DNA of 64,000 bases, taken from Natrinema versiforme JCM 10478. Lineage in GTDB: Archaea > Halobacteriota > Halobacteria > Halobacteriales > Natrialbaceae. This document shows positions 32,467 through 41,049 of this stretch, in pieces. Position 1 is the stretch's first letter, and the number at the start of each line of letters is the position of its first letter. The translations under genes were made by a program, and so were the position numbers. The notes below the pieces were generated by a model that worked only from the letters and a program-made list of their open reading frames with translations, was not told the origin of the DNA and made no database searches. Location of the stretch: NCBI RefSeq assembly GCF_000337195.1, contig NZ_AOID01000026.1:81097-145096 (forward strand). Reading direction: 5' to 3'.

Positions 32467-33579
32467 TCACACTCCGCGAGAGGACCGCGACAGGAGCCAG
32501 AACGCGACGGTTCCGAGGCCGAAGGCGACGCCGACGTTGCCTGCGAGGCCGACGACCCCGACCGCCGCGACGACCGCGAGCGAGCGACGGTCGTCGACGG
32601 GCGCGAACGCGGCGCGGCCGAGTTCGAGCGCCACGACGACGAGCAACACGCCCAGAATCGCCGTCGGGAAGGCCGCGAGCACGGCACCAGCGGCGACCAG
32701 CGCGAGCGCGAGGTAGCCGATCCCCAGCAGGACGTTCGCGCCGCCGGTTCGCGCGCCGAAGGCGTACTTCCCGGCGAGGCCGCCGCTGCCGTGACACATC
32801 GGTACCCCGCCGAGCGGGATCGCCGCGAGGCAGGTGACGCCCATGCTCTGCGAGAGGTCGTCCGGCGACACGTCCCGATCGTAGAGGTCGCCACAGAGCA
32901 GGGCGGTCGCGATCGCCGCGTTCCCGACCGTCATCCCCAACTGGGCGACGGTCCCCTCGAGCGCGGCGGCGCTGAGCGACGGCGAGCCGGCGGGAAAGAC
33001 CGCGAGGTCGGGGACGACCGGTGTCGGGACGCCGGCCGTCGCGACGGCCGCGACCCCGCCGAGTCCGAGCACGACGAGCACGCTCGCCTGCCGGTAGCCG
33101 ACGAGCGCCAGCAGGCCGACGACGGCCAGCCCGCCCGCCGCCATCGGGAGGTTGCCGAGCGAGAGGTCGACCGCCGCCTCGAGCAAGAGCAGGGCCACGG
33201 CGAGTTGCACCCCGCGGATGACCGGCTCGCCGACGACCCGCTCGAGTCGGCCGACGAGTCCGAGGCGACCGACGACGAGCAAGACGCCGCCGGCGAGCAG
33301 CCCCGCGGCGGCGAGTTCGGCGTAGGAGAGTGTGCCGACGATCGCCAGCCCGACAAGCGCCTTCATCGGCTCGACGGAGAGGGGCATCCCGTAGTACAGC
33401 CCCCAGACGATCTGGAAGACGCCGAAGCCGACCAGTACATGGGGCAGCGAGACGCTCGTCGTCGCGGCCAGCGCGACCAGAAGCGGCAACACCGTAACCG
33501 AATCACCTAGCGCACCCGTGAGTTCGCTCGGGGAGAACTCGAGGTCGGAATCCGTCGGTGACCGGAACGAGTACGCCAT
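32467..33579 (-). CDS. MOT1-type molybdate/sulfate transporter
   Basis: A 370-residue protein with about 10-11 membrane helices and the MOT1 signatures: SELTGALGDSVTVLPL (residues 18-33), GLYYGMPLSVEPMKAL near 60-75, and PLGGVPMCHGSGGLAGKYAFGARTGGANVL near 250-280. MOT1 proteins are SulP relatives without a STAS domain; plant and algal members carry molybdate with high affinity. Here it would import MoO4(2-) or sulfate. It is monocistronic, upstream of the PIN-like pair in the same direction. Confidence 0.85.
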   Translation of the reverse strand: MAYSFRSPTDSDLEFSPSELTGALGDSVTVLPLLVALAATTSVSLPHVLVGFGVFQIVWGLYYGMPLSVEPMKALVGLAIVGTLSYAELAAAGLLAGGVLLVVGRLGLVGRLERVVGEPVIRGVQLAVALLLLEAAVDLSLGNLPMAAGGLAVVGLLALVGYRQASVLVVLGLGGVAAVATAGVPTPVVPDLAVFPAGSPSLSAAALEGTVAQLGMTVGNAAIATALLCGDLYDRDVSPDDLSQSMGVTCLAAIPLGGVPMCHGSGGLAGKYAFGARTGGANVLLGIGYLALALVAAGAVLAAFPTAILGVLLVVVALELGRAAFAPVDDRRSLAVVAAVGVVGLAGNVGVAFGLGTVAFWLLSRSSRGV

Positions 33580-33733
33580 CTATCCCCGATAATTCCGCGA
33601 TGGTCTTCACTCTTGTCTGTAATCTATTGGCGTTTCGATCTCGGTTAGAAGCTAGTGAAATCGGTTTCGGGCTGTCGGACACCAGGTTGCGTGACAGGCC
33701 CAGAGTGACGATGAAACCGGCCCGCAGCGACAG

Positions 33734-35359
33734 TTATCGCGTTACGGAGCCGCCGTCGCCGATCGTCTCCGCCCCCGAACCGCCGGTCGACACCGCTTCC
33801 GGATCGACGTCGTCGGCGGTTCGGGCCTCGGGGAGATCGTAGCCGCTCTCGGTGACGTAGCGCTCGAGTTGGGCGTTCAACTCGCCGGCCTGCTCGGTGA
33901 GGACGGTCGCGCTGCGAGCGACGTGTGAGAGAGCCTCGGCTTGGGCCGATGCCCGCCGAGCCGCCCTCGCGGAGGTGTCTGCCGTCTTCTCGCTCGTTTG
34001 GGCGGCGGACTCGACAAGGACGACGACCTCCTCGGTCGCCGAGGCCTGCTCTTCGGTCGCCGCCGAAATCTCTTGGACCCCGTCGTTCGTCTGCTCGGCG
34101 AGTTCGGCGATCCGTTCGAGGGAGGTAGCCGCCGCCTCGACGTCGGCGACGCTGTCCTCGATGCGGTCGCGGCTGGTCCGGACCTCGTCGGCCGCCGATA
34201 TCGCGCGCTCTTTGAGCCCCTCGAGTCGCTCCTCGACGGCCTGGACGGAGTCGTAGACCTCTTCGGAGAGGTTCTGGATCTCGTCGGCGACCGCGCCGAA
34301 CCCGTCGCCGCCACCGTCGCCGGTCCGCGTCGCCTCGATGTTGGCGTTGAGTGCCAGCATGTTCGTCTGTTCGGCGATGTCGCTGATCGACTCGACGAGT
34401 TCGTCGATCCGTTCGGCCTCGGCCTCGAGGGCCTCGATCTCCTCGAGGGTCCGTTCGGTTTCGGTATCGATCACGTCCATTCCCTCGATCGCGTCGTCGG
34501 CTGCCCGGCTCCCCTCGTGGCCGGCTCGGGCGGTCCGATCGGCGGTGTCGGCGACCTCGGAGGCCGTCGCGGCGATCTCCTCGATCGTCGTCGAGAACGA
34601 CTGCATCTCGGCCGCGACGGTCCGCAGTTGGTCGTTTTGGGTCTCGTTGTCGGAGACGACCTCGGTGAGTGCCTCGCTCGTGCGCTCGCCCTCCCGTTGG
34701 ACCGTTTCCATGCTGGTCTTGAGTTCGCGGCTGTAGGTGACGACCTCGCCGGAGAACGACTTCAGCGTCCCGAAGGTGTCCTCGAACTCCGCGAGCATGG
34801 TATTGGAGTTGTCCGCCAGTTCGTCGAGCGCGTCGTGGGTGCCGGGCCGGTCGAACCGCCGCGTGAGATCGCCCGCCGCGACCGTCCGCGTCGTCTCGGC
34901 GTGGGCCGCGACCGTGCTCTCGAGTTCGTCCAGCGAGCGATCCGTGTGTTCGCCCGCCGCCAACTGATCCCGGACTCCGGCGAGTGCCCTCTCGAGTCCC
35001 GCGAGTTCGTCGTCCCGGTCGGTCTCGAAGGCAGTGTCGTATGCGCCGTCCTCGAGGCGGACCGCTCGCTCGGTCACGTCGGCGATGGCCTCGCGGAGAT
35101 CGTCGCGCTGGCGCGGTGCAGTGCGGGCGTCCGAGGCGGCGGCGATCGCGGCCGCGGTTCCGACCGTGACGACGACACCGGCGACGCCGACGCCGATGAG
35201 CGCCGTCGTCGGACCGCCGAGCGCGACTGCGGTGACCGCGACGGCGACCAGTCCCACGAGCCCGATCGCGATCCCGAAGCCGAGCGGTCGCTCGGACTGG
35301 ATCGCCGACGGCAGCGGCGACGCGCCGTCCGCGTCCGCGGCGGCCCCGGCGTCAGTCAT
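33734..35359 (-). CDS. Methyl-accepting signal transducer with two membrane helices and no external sensor
   Basis: A 541-residue transducer. Two adjacent N-terminal helices (about residues 27-49 and 52-75) leave almost no extracellular domain. A HAMP-like region follows, then a long coiled coil with the conserved signalling hairpin SISDIAEQTNMLALNANIEATR and FGAVADEIQNLSEEV, and the C-terminal methylation-helix region. Without its own sensory domain it must receive a signal from a partner. The upstream H-NOX gene overlaps it by 8 bases and is the obvious candidate. Methyl-accepting proteins control CheA and the archaellum motor. Confidence 0.88.
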   Translation of the reverse strand: MTDAGAAADADGASPLPSAIQSERPLGFGIAIGLVGLVAVAVTAVALGGPTTALIGVGVAGVVVTVGTAAAIAAASDARTAPRQRDDLREAIADVTERAVRLEDGAYDTAFETDRDDELAGLERALAGVRDQLAAGEHTDRSLDELESTVAAHAETTRTVAAGDLTRRFDRPGTHDALDELADNSNTMLAEFEDTFGTLKSFSGEVVTYSRELKTSMETVQREGERTSEALTEVVSDNETQNDQLRTVAAEMQSFSTTIEEIAATASEVADTADRTARAGHEGSRAADDAIEGMDVIDTETERTLEEIEALEAEAERIDELVESISDIAEQTNMLALNANIEATRTGDGGGDGFGAVADEIQNLSEEVYDSVQAVEERLEGLKERAISAADEVRTSRDRIEDSVADVEAAATSLERIAELAEQTNDGVQEISAATEEQASATEEVVVLVESAAQTSEKTADTSARAARRASAQAEALSHVARSATVLTEQAGELNAQLERYVTESGYDLPEARTADDVDPEAVSTGGSGAETIGDGGSVTR

Positions 35360-36029
35360 CGGTTCCCCCGCGAGGCGCGTCGGCCGTTGATTCGGATTCG
35401 GCGTCGGTCTCGAATTCGAATCCGGACTGCTGCTCGGCGTCGGCTTCCGCCTCCGACCTCGAGTCCGCCGCGGCTCCCGATCGGGGAGCCGTCCGTCGGC
35501 GAATCTCGAACTGGCAGGCGTCGTCTCCCTCGTGCATACAGGTCTGTTCCTCGGCGACCAGTTCCTCGTCGAAGCGCTCGGCGACGCCCTGGATCGCCCC
35601 GCGGGCGACGTCACACAGCTTCCGGTCCGAGTCGTAGGTGATCCGCACCCGGTTCTCGTCGAGTCGTTCGGAGCGGATCCGCGGCGTCGTCAGCGTCGTC
35701 ATGTCCCGCGTCCGCAGCGACGTGTGGAACTGCTGAATGTTCGCGATGAGCTCTAATCCCTCCCACTCGTCGTCGATGTGGAGATCGTAGGTCTCGAGCA
35801 GCGCTGGGACGACCCACTTGCCGTACTGGGTCAGAATCGTCCGCGGGCTCTGGTCGGTGAGTTCGCCGGCGGTGCGGGCGATCTCGTAGACGTCGCCATC
35901 CGGATAGACGGTGACGGGGACGTAGACCTTCTCCTCGATGTCGGCTTCGTCTTGGACCGCGAGCCACGCGTCCTCGCCGTAGGTGTCGATGACGAACGCC
36001 TGTAGCGTCTTCAGAATTATTCCGTGCAT
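35352..36029 (-). CDS. H-NOX (haem-NO-binding) domain sensor
   Basis: A 225-residue protein beginning MHGIILKTLQAFVIDTYGEDAW, the typical H-NOX N-terminus. The proximal haem ligand is present as His102 (IQQFHTSLR) and the haem propionate motif YxSxR as Tyr132-Asp-Ser-Asp-Arg136, at the positions found in characterised H-NOX proteins. A CMHEGDDACQF segment follows near 164. The last 45 residues are an acidic, disordered tail. H-NOX proteins bind NO or O2 through haem and signal to a partner kinase, cyclase or chemotaxis protein. The stop overlaps the start of the methyl-accepting gene by 8 bases. Confidence 0.86.
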   Translation of the reverse strand: MHGIILKTLQAFVIDTYGEDAWLAVQDEADIEEKVYVPVTVYPDGDVYEIARTAGELTDQSPRTILTQYGKWVVPALLETYDLHIDDEWEGLELIANIQQFHTSLRTRDMTTLTTPRIRSERLDENRVRITYDSDRKLCDVARGAIQGVAERFDEELVAEEQTCMHEGDDACQFEIRRRTAPRSGAAADSRSEAEADAEQQSGFEFETDAESESTADAPRGGTDD

Positions 36030-36110
36030 GCCATCCCCCGTTCGCCCGTCCCCCGACGGCCGCTCTCCGTCGCCTCGCCTGTGCCCGGTTCCATAAGTAC
36101 TCTAGACCGA

Positions 36111-36122
36111 CACGGGATCGTG
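36111..36122. promoter_or_regulatory. Candidate operator upstream of the H-NOX gene
   Basis: CACG-GGAT-CGTG is an inverted repeat just upstream of the minus-strand TATA-like gtacttatgg (36091-36100), in the position where a regulator could act on the H-NOX/MCP operon. The assignment is inferred. Confidence 0.35.
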
Positions 36123-36146
36123 ATAATCACACTTGCTTCACTATTT

Positions 36147-36164
36147 GGTAACACTACCGTTACC
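36147..36164. promoter_or_regulatory. Inverted repeat in the H-NOX/AIR-synthase divergent region
   Basis: GGTAAC and GTTACC flank a 6-base spacer (actacc), followed by CACGTG at 36166-36171. It lies in an AT-rich part of the divergent intergenic region and may be an operator for either gene. Confidence 0.4.
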
Positions 36165-36286
36165 GCACGTGTTCGCCCGATTAGGGCCGCAAAGCGGCCG
36201 TCTCGAGTCCCCGTTTGCCACCCGCGTTTGGGAGCTCGCGGCGACGAATCACTACCGATAAGACGGCTGACCGGAATCGGTCACCC

Positions 36287-37327
36287 GTGAGCGACCTCGG
36301 AAAAATCGATCGCGCGTTCTTCGATCGCCACGTCGCACCGAACCTCGGTGCCGACCGCGACGACGTCGCCGTCGGCCCGACCCATGGCGTCGATTTCGGC
36401 GTCCTCGATATCGGCGGGCAGGCGCTGGTCACCGCCACCGATCCGCTCTCGATCCTCCCCGCGATCGGCCTCGAGCGGGCGGCGCGGTTCGCCCTCGATC
36501 TCGTCCTCGCGGACGTGGCCGTCAGCGGCGTCGCCCCGTCGCACCTCTCGATCTGTTTTACCCTTCCCGAGGGGCTGACCGATGACGAGTTCGCGACGGT
36601 CTGGAAGACGATTCACGCGGAGTGTGCCGACCTCGGCGTCGCCGTCGTGACGGGACATACGGCCCGCTACTCCGATGTCTCGCACCCGTGGGTCGGCGCT
36701 GCGACCGCGATGGGCGTCGGCGACCACGACGACATCGTCCGGCCCGACGGTGCCCGCCCCGGCGATCGACTCCTCCTGACGAACGGCCCGGCCGTCGAGT
36801 CGGTCGGCCTCCTGACTACCCTCTTCGGCGACCGGCTCGACCTCCCAGACGACGTGATCGCGGCCGGACAGGACCGCCTCGAGGAGGTGTTCTCCGTCCG
36901 CGACGCCCTCACGGCGGCCGCGGCGGGCCCGGTGACGGCGATGCACGACGTGACCGAAGGCGGCCTCGCCGGCGCGTGCAACGAGATGGCCGACGGCGCG
37001 GGCGCTCGGTTCGTGATCGACCGCGCGGCCGTCCCGATGCGCCCCGGCGTCCGCGAGGTCTGTGCCCACCTCGACATCGATCCGTGGGCAGCGACCAGTT
37101 GCGGCTCGCTGGTGCTCGCCGTCGACCCCACCGGCGTCGACGACGTGCGCGCGGCGCTCGCGGACCGAGACACGCCGGTCGCCGACATCGGCCGCGTCGA
37201 GGCCGCCGGAGACGGCGGGAGCGAGGTAGTCGTCGACGGGGAGCGACTCGAGCACCCGTCCGTCGATCCGTCGTGGGACGCCTACGCCGCGTTGGCCGCC
37301 GACGCGGCCGCCGATTCCGATTCGTAA
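36287..37327 (+). CDS. AIR synthase family protein (PurM/HypE-like)
   Basis: A 346-residue protein of the PurM/HypE/ThiL/SelD fold. It shows DVAVGPTHGVDFGVLDIGGQALVTATDPLSI (about residues 25-55), VADVAVSGVAPSHLSICFTLP, and the ATP-binding/catalytic AMHDVTEGGLAGACNEMADG (about 220). Stand-alone members in archaea are commonly labelled HypE-like, but no hydrogenase genes exist here, so the substrate is unknown. Start is GTG 36287; the upstream frame is unlike protein, and accgataag about 30 bases before is a plausible TATA box. Confidence 0.82.
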   Translation: MSDLGKIDRAFFDRHVAPNLGADRDDVAVGPTHGVDFGVLDIGGQALVTATDPLSILPAIGLERAARFALDLVLADVAVSGVAPSHLSICFTLPEGLTDDEFATVWKTIHAECADLGVAVVTGHTARYSDVSHPWVGAATAMGVGDHDDIVRPDGARPGDRLLLTNGPAVESVGLLTTLFGDRLDLPDDVIAAGQDRLEEVFSVRDALTAAAAGPVTAMHDVTEGGLAGACNEMADGAGARFVIDRAAVPMRPGVREVCAHLDIDPWAATSCGSLVLAVDPTGVDDVRAALADRDTPVADIGRVEAAGDGGSEVVVDGERLEHPSVDPSWDAYAALAADAAADSDS

Positions 37328-37493
37328 CCGGTCGTCGCTCGTTTTGATTCGTTTCGGCTCGAGTCGAGGCTCGAGCCCGCGCACACCTCTCGCACGCGCT
37401 CTTGCGGTTCCGTCCGCCGGTCACCGGAACGGACGACGACTCTCACCAGCGCTGACCATCATCGCTTAGTATAACCGGGGAATACGGTTCACC

Positions 37494-38855
37494 ATGAGAA
37501 CACCAGCACCCGAGCGCCGGCCGGTCGCGCTGACGATCGCCGGCAGCGATTCCGGCGGCGGCGCGGGAATTCAGGCCGACCTCGCGACGATGGCCGCCCA
37601 CGGCGTCTTCGGCACGTCGGCGATCACCGCCGTCACCGCCCAGAACACCCGCGGCGTCGAATCCTCTTTTGTCCTCCCGATCGAGGAGGTCGAGGCCCAG
37701 TTCGCGGCCGTCACCGACGACTTCGCGGTCGGCGCAGCGAAGACAGGGATGCTCGCGACGACCGAAGTCATCGAAACCGTCGCGAACCGAGCCCGCGAAT
37801 TCGACTTCCCGCTGGTAGTCGACCCCGTGATGGTCGCGACCTCCGGCGACCGCCTGTTAGAGCCAGAGGCCGAGCGCGCCTACGAGGACTTACTCGGCGC
37901 GGCGACGCTGGTGACGCCGAACGCCGACGAGGCCGAGGTGCTGACCGATATCGCGGTGACAGACGAGGAAAGCGCCCGCAAGGCCGGCGAGGCGATCCTC
38001 GAGACCGGCGTCGACGCGGTCCTCGTCAAGGGCGGTCACGTCCCCGGCGAGCGGGTCCAAGACGTGCTCGTCACCGACGGCACCACCCGGGCGTTCGAAC
38101 ACCCCCGTATCGATACCGATGCGACTCACGGCTCCGGTTGCGCCCTCGCCGCCGCGATCGCAGCCCGACTGGCGACGGGCGAACCGCTCGAGACCGCCGT
38201 CGAAGGGGCGACCGACTTCCTCGCCCGCGCGGTGCGGTACTACTACGACGTGGGCGAGGGCCACGGCGCGGTCAACCACATGGCCCCGCTGCGAAACGAG
38301 GCCGCTCGAGAGCTGACCGCCGAGGAAGTGCAAGCCGTCGTCGACCGGTTCGTCGACGCCGACGCCGCGGCGCTCGTTCCCGAGGTCGGCATGAACGTCG
38401 TCGGCGCGACGCCCTACGCTGAATCCGTCGCCGAGACCGCCGCCGTCGAGGGCCGGATCACGCGGACGCTCTCCGGAATACAGCCCAACCGCGGGGTCCG
38501 GTTCGGTGCCTCGAGTCACGTCGCCCGCTTTCTCCTCTCGGCGCGGGAGTTCGTCCCCGACCTCCGATTCGCGGTCAACTGCCGGTTCGACGCGGATGTC
38601 GAGGCGGCGCTCGAGGCCCTCGAGTGGCCGGTCGCGGAGTACGACCGCGGGGAACAGCCCGACGCCGTCGCGGACACGGAGGGGAGTACGATGGGCTGGG
38701 GGGCCCGGCAGGCATTTGCGGACCGCGACGAGCCACCCGCGGCCGTCGTCGACCGCGGCGAAGTCGGGAAGGAGGCGCTCGTCAAACTCGTCGCCGAGGG
38801 CCCCGAAACGCTCGCGGAGCGGGCGCTGGCACTCGATCGGGAGGTGACCGAATGA
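37494..38855 (+). CDS. thiD: ThiD-ThiN fusion (HMP/HMP-P kinase and thiamine phosphate synthase)
   Basis: A 453-residue bifunctional thiamine enzyme. Residues 1-265 are ThiD, which phosphorylates hydroxymethylpyrimidine twice: GSDSGGGAGIQADLATM, VDPVMVATSGDRLL, VTPNADEAEVLT, DTDATHGSGCALAAAIAA. Residues 275-453 are ThiN, the archaeal thiamine-phosphate synthase: VPEVGMNVVGATPYAES, RITRTLSGIQPNRGVRFGASSHVARFLL. The stop overlaps the next start as ATGA. The TATA-like tagtataacc (about 37467-37476) precedes the gene at leaderless distance. I see no TPP riboswitch upstream. Confidence 0.94.
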   Translation: MRTPAPERRPVALTIAGSDSGGGAGIQADLATMAAHGVFGTSAITAVTAQNTRGVESSFVLPIEEVEAQFAAVTDDFAVGAAKTGMLATTEVIETVANRAREFDFPLVVDPVMVATSGDRLLEPEAERAYEDLLGAATLVTPNADEAEVLTDIAVTDEESARKAGEAILETGVDAVLVKGGHVPGERVQDVLVTDGTTRAFEHPRIDTDATHGSGCALAAAIAARLATGEPLETAVEGATDFLARAVRYYYDVGEGHGAVNHMAPLRNEAARELTAEEVQAVVDRFVDADAAALVPEVGMNVVGATPYAESVAETAAVEGRITRTLSGIQPNRGVRFGASSHVARFLLSAREFVPDLRFAVNCRFDADVEAALEALEWPVAEYDRGEQPDAVADTEGSTMGWGARQAFADRDEPPAAVVDRGEVGKEALVKLVAEGPETLAERALALDREVTE

Positions 38856-39841
38856 GCGTCCCCAAACGCGACGCGGGCGACCTCGATGTCGGCGTCATCC
38901 TCCCGCAGTACGGCACCGAGATCGACACGGTGCGGGACACCGCCCTCGAGGCCGAATCGCTCGGTTACGACGCAGTCTGGCTCGAGGACCACTTCCAGTC
39001 GTGGATCGGCGACCCGCGGCGAGCCACCCACGAGTGCTGGACGACCCTGAGCGCGATCGCCGAGGCCACCGACCGGATTCGGCTCGGCACGCTCGTCACG
39101 AGCCAGTCCTACCGCCAGCCGGCGCTGCTCGCGAAGATGGCCGCGACGGTCGACCGGGTAAGTGAGGGACGGCTCGAGTTGGGACTGGGCGGCGGCTGGT
39201 ACGCGGACGAGTACGACCGCTTCGGCTACGAGTTTCGGGAACCGCCGGCCGAACGGCTCCGCCGACTCGCCGAGACCGTCGAAATCCTGCAGGGGCTCTG
39301 GACCAACGAAACGTACAGCCACGAGGGCGAGAACCTCGAGGTCGACCTCGAAAACGCTTTCTGCGAACCCCAGCCAGTTCAGGAGCCCCACCCGCCGATC
39401 TGGATCGGCGGCGGGGGCGAGGCGTTCACGCTGCGGTACACCGCGGAACTGGCGGACGGCTGGAACTACGGCACGCTCGAGCCCGAGGGCTTCACCGACA
39501 AGCTCGACGTATTACGCGACCATTGCGAGAGCGAGGCCCGGTACGACGAGATCCGCAAATCCGCCGAACTGTTCGTCTTCGTCGGCGAGACGACCGAGGC
39601 AGCCGCGGACAAGCGCGAGGCCTTTCGCTCCGAGTTCCTGCCCGATGGCCCGAGCGAGCCCCGCGAGTTCTTCCTCTCGGGCTACCTCGAGACGGCCCCC
39701 ACCGGGACCCCGGCCGAGGTCCGCGACCGGCTCGCGGACTACGCCGCGGTCGGGATCGAGGAGGTCATGCTCGCGGTGCCGAACGCGGCCGACGATGGCG
39801 ACGAGAGCCTGTCGCTGGTGGCCGACGCGCTCGCCGGCTGA
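38852..39841 (+). CDS. LLM class flavin-dependent oxidoreductase
   Basis: A 329-residue luciferase-like protein (F420 or FMN dependent). Signs: VGVILPQYGTEIDTVRDTALEAESLGYDAVWLEDHF (residues 13-48), RIRLGTLVTSQSYRQPALLAKMAATVDRVSEGRLELGLGGGWYADEY, PIWIGGGGE near 180. Archaeal members generally use coenzyme F420. Its ATG overlaps the ThiD-ThiN stop by 4 bases (ATGA), implying a linked role, perhaps in pyrimidine or thiamine turnover; the substrate is not known. Confidence 0.87.
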   Translation: MSVPKRDAGDLDVGVILPQYGTEIDTVRDTALEAESLGYDAVWLEDHFQSWIGDPRRATHECWTTLSAIAEATDRIRLGTLVTSQSYRQPALLAKMAATVDRVSEGRLELGLGGGWYADEYDRFGYEFREPPAERLRRLAETVEILQGLWTNETYSHEGENLEVDLENAFCEPQPVQEPHPPIWIGGGGEAFTLRYTAELADGWNYGTLEPEGFTDKLDVLRDHCESEARYDEIRKSAELFVFVGETTEAAADKREAFRSEFLPDGPSEPREFFLSGYLETAPTGTPAEVRDRLADYAAVGIEEVMLAVPNAADDGDESLSLVADALAG

Positions 39842-39906
39842 CTCGAGGCCGGTTCGCCGCCGGAGCGACCGCGCGTTTTTGTAGCTCGGCCACTTAAAAT
39901 AGTACT

Positions 39907-41049
39907 GTGACTGCGCGAGAAAACGCCGGGGCGGCGAGCGTGACTGACGCCGTGACCGCGTTCAGCGAAGAGGGCACTGCGGACTCGAGCGACGCCGCGG
40001 TCGGGTTCGATCGGGACCGCAGTATGGAGCGTACGGCCGCCGTCACGCGCCCAGCTAGCAGCGAGACAGCAGCGACGGACGACCGCGATATCGCCATCTC
40101 CGTCACCGGACTGTCAAAGCGGTTCGGCGAGGGCGACGCGGCGGTCACCGCCGTCGACGACGTGAGCGTCGACATCGAGACCGGTTCGATCGTGGGCCTG
40201 CTGGGGCCGAACGGGGCCGGCAAGACGACGCTCATCAAGTCGATCCTCGGCATGGTCGTGCCGGACGCGGGCACCGTTCGGATCCGCGGTATCGACCTCG
40301 AGGAGCGGCCTCGAGCGGCCTATAGCGCCGTCGACGCGATGCTGGAAGGGGCGCGAAACGACTACTGGCGGCTGACCGTCCGGGAGAACCTCCGCTATTT
40401 CGCCACGATCAGCGGCGTCGATCCGAACTCGGTCCGCGACCGCCACGACCGGCTCCTGGCACAACTCGACCTCGAGGCGAAGGCGGACGTGCCGGTCCGG
40501 GACCTCTCCCGCGGGATGAAACAGAAGGTATCGCTGGCGAGCGTCCTCGCCGGCGGCGCGGAAGTCGTCTTCCTCGACGAGCCCACGCTGGGACTGGATG
40601 TCGAGAGCTCCCGGACGCTCCAGCGGGAACTGCGACGCCTCGCCGCGGAGGAGGACCTCACCGTCGTCCTCAGTAGCCACGATATGGACGTCGTCGAGAC
40701 GGTCTGTGACCGCGTCCTGATCATGTCCGACGGGGCAATCGTCGCGGACGACACCGTCGACGCCTTGCTTTCCGACACGGACCGCCACTGCGTTCGGATC
40801 ACGAGCGCCGACATCGACGCCGCGCTCGTCTCGCGGCTCCGGCGGCGCTTCGACGCGATCGAGGCCGATCGACGCGACCCCGGCCATCGGATCGAGGTCG
40901 TGACCGACAGCGACGGCCTCTACGACCTGTTGGCGATGCTCCGCGACGCCGACGTGACCCTCGAGCGCGTTCGGACCGTCGAGCCCGACCTCGAGGATGT
41001 CTTCGTCGATCTGACGGCCGGCGATCAGGGCGACAGGGGTGACCGATGA
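39907..41049 (+). CDS. ABC transporter ATP-binding protein
   Basis: A 380-residue ATPase of the drug/polyketide exporter class. Walker A GPNGAGKTT (about residue 100), Q-loop region, signature DLSRGMKQKVSLASVLAGG, Walker B VVFLDEPTLGLD, and switch His in LSSHDMDVVE. The C-terminal 90 residues resemble the regulatory domain of exporter ATPases. The N-terminal 60 residues are a low-complexity extension from the GTG at 39907; an ATG at 40024 would shorten it to begin near the ABC fold, and the AT-rich acttaaaa at 39892 could serve as its TATA box. The permease overlaps by 4 bases. Confidence 0.9.
   Translation: MTARENAGAASVTDAVTAFSEEGTADSSDAAVGFDRDRSMERTAAVTRPASSETAATDDRDIAISVTGLSKRFGEGDAAVTAVDDVSVDIETGSIVGLLGPNGAGKTTLIKSILGMVVPDAGTVRIRGIDLEERPRAAYSAVDAMLEGARNDYWRLTVRENLRYFATISGVDPNSVRDRHDRLLAQLDLEAKADVPVRDLSRGMKQKVSLASVLAGGAEVVFLDEPTLGLDVESSRTLQRELRRLAAEEDLTVVLSSHDMDVVETVCDRVLIMSDGAIVADDTVDALLSDTDRHCVRITSADIDAALVSRLRRRFDAIEADRRDPGHRIEVVTDSDGLYDLLAMLRDADVTLERVRTVEPDLEDVFVDLTAGDQGDRGDR

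Noticed and set aside
33941-35641. A 566-codon open frame on the + strand across the methyl-accepting gene
   Set aside because: It is a mirror frame of the MCP coiled coil, rich in Arg and Gly with no protein-like domain; the minus strand has the clear signalling hairpin.
37328-37493. A TPP riboswitch upstream of ThiD-ThiN
   Set aside because: The conserved CUGAGA and THI-box cores are not seen in the 166-base region; only a TATA-like box at leaderless distance is present.
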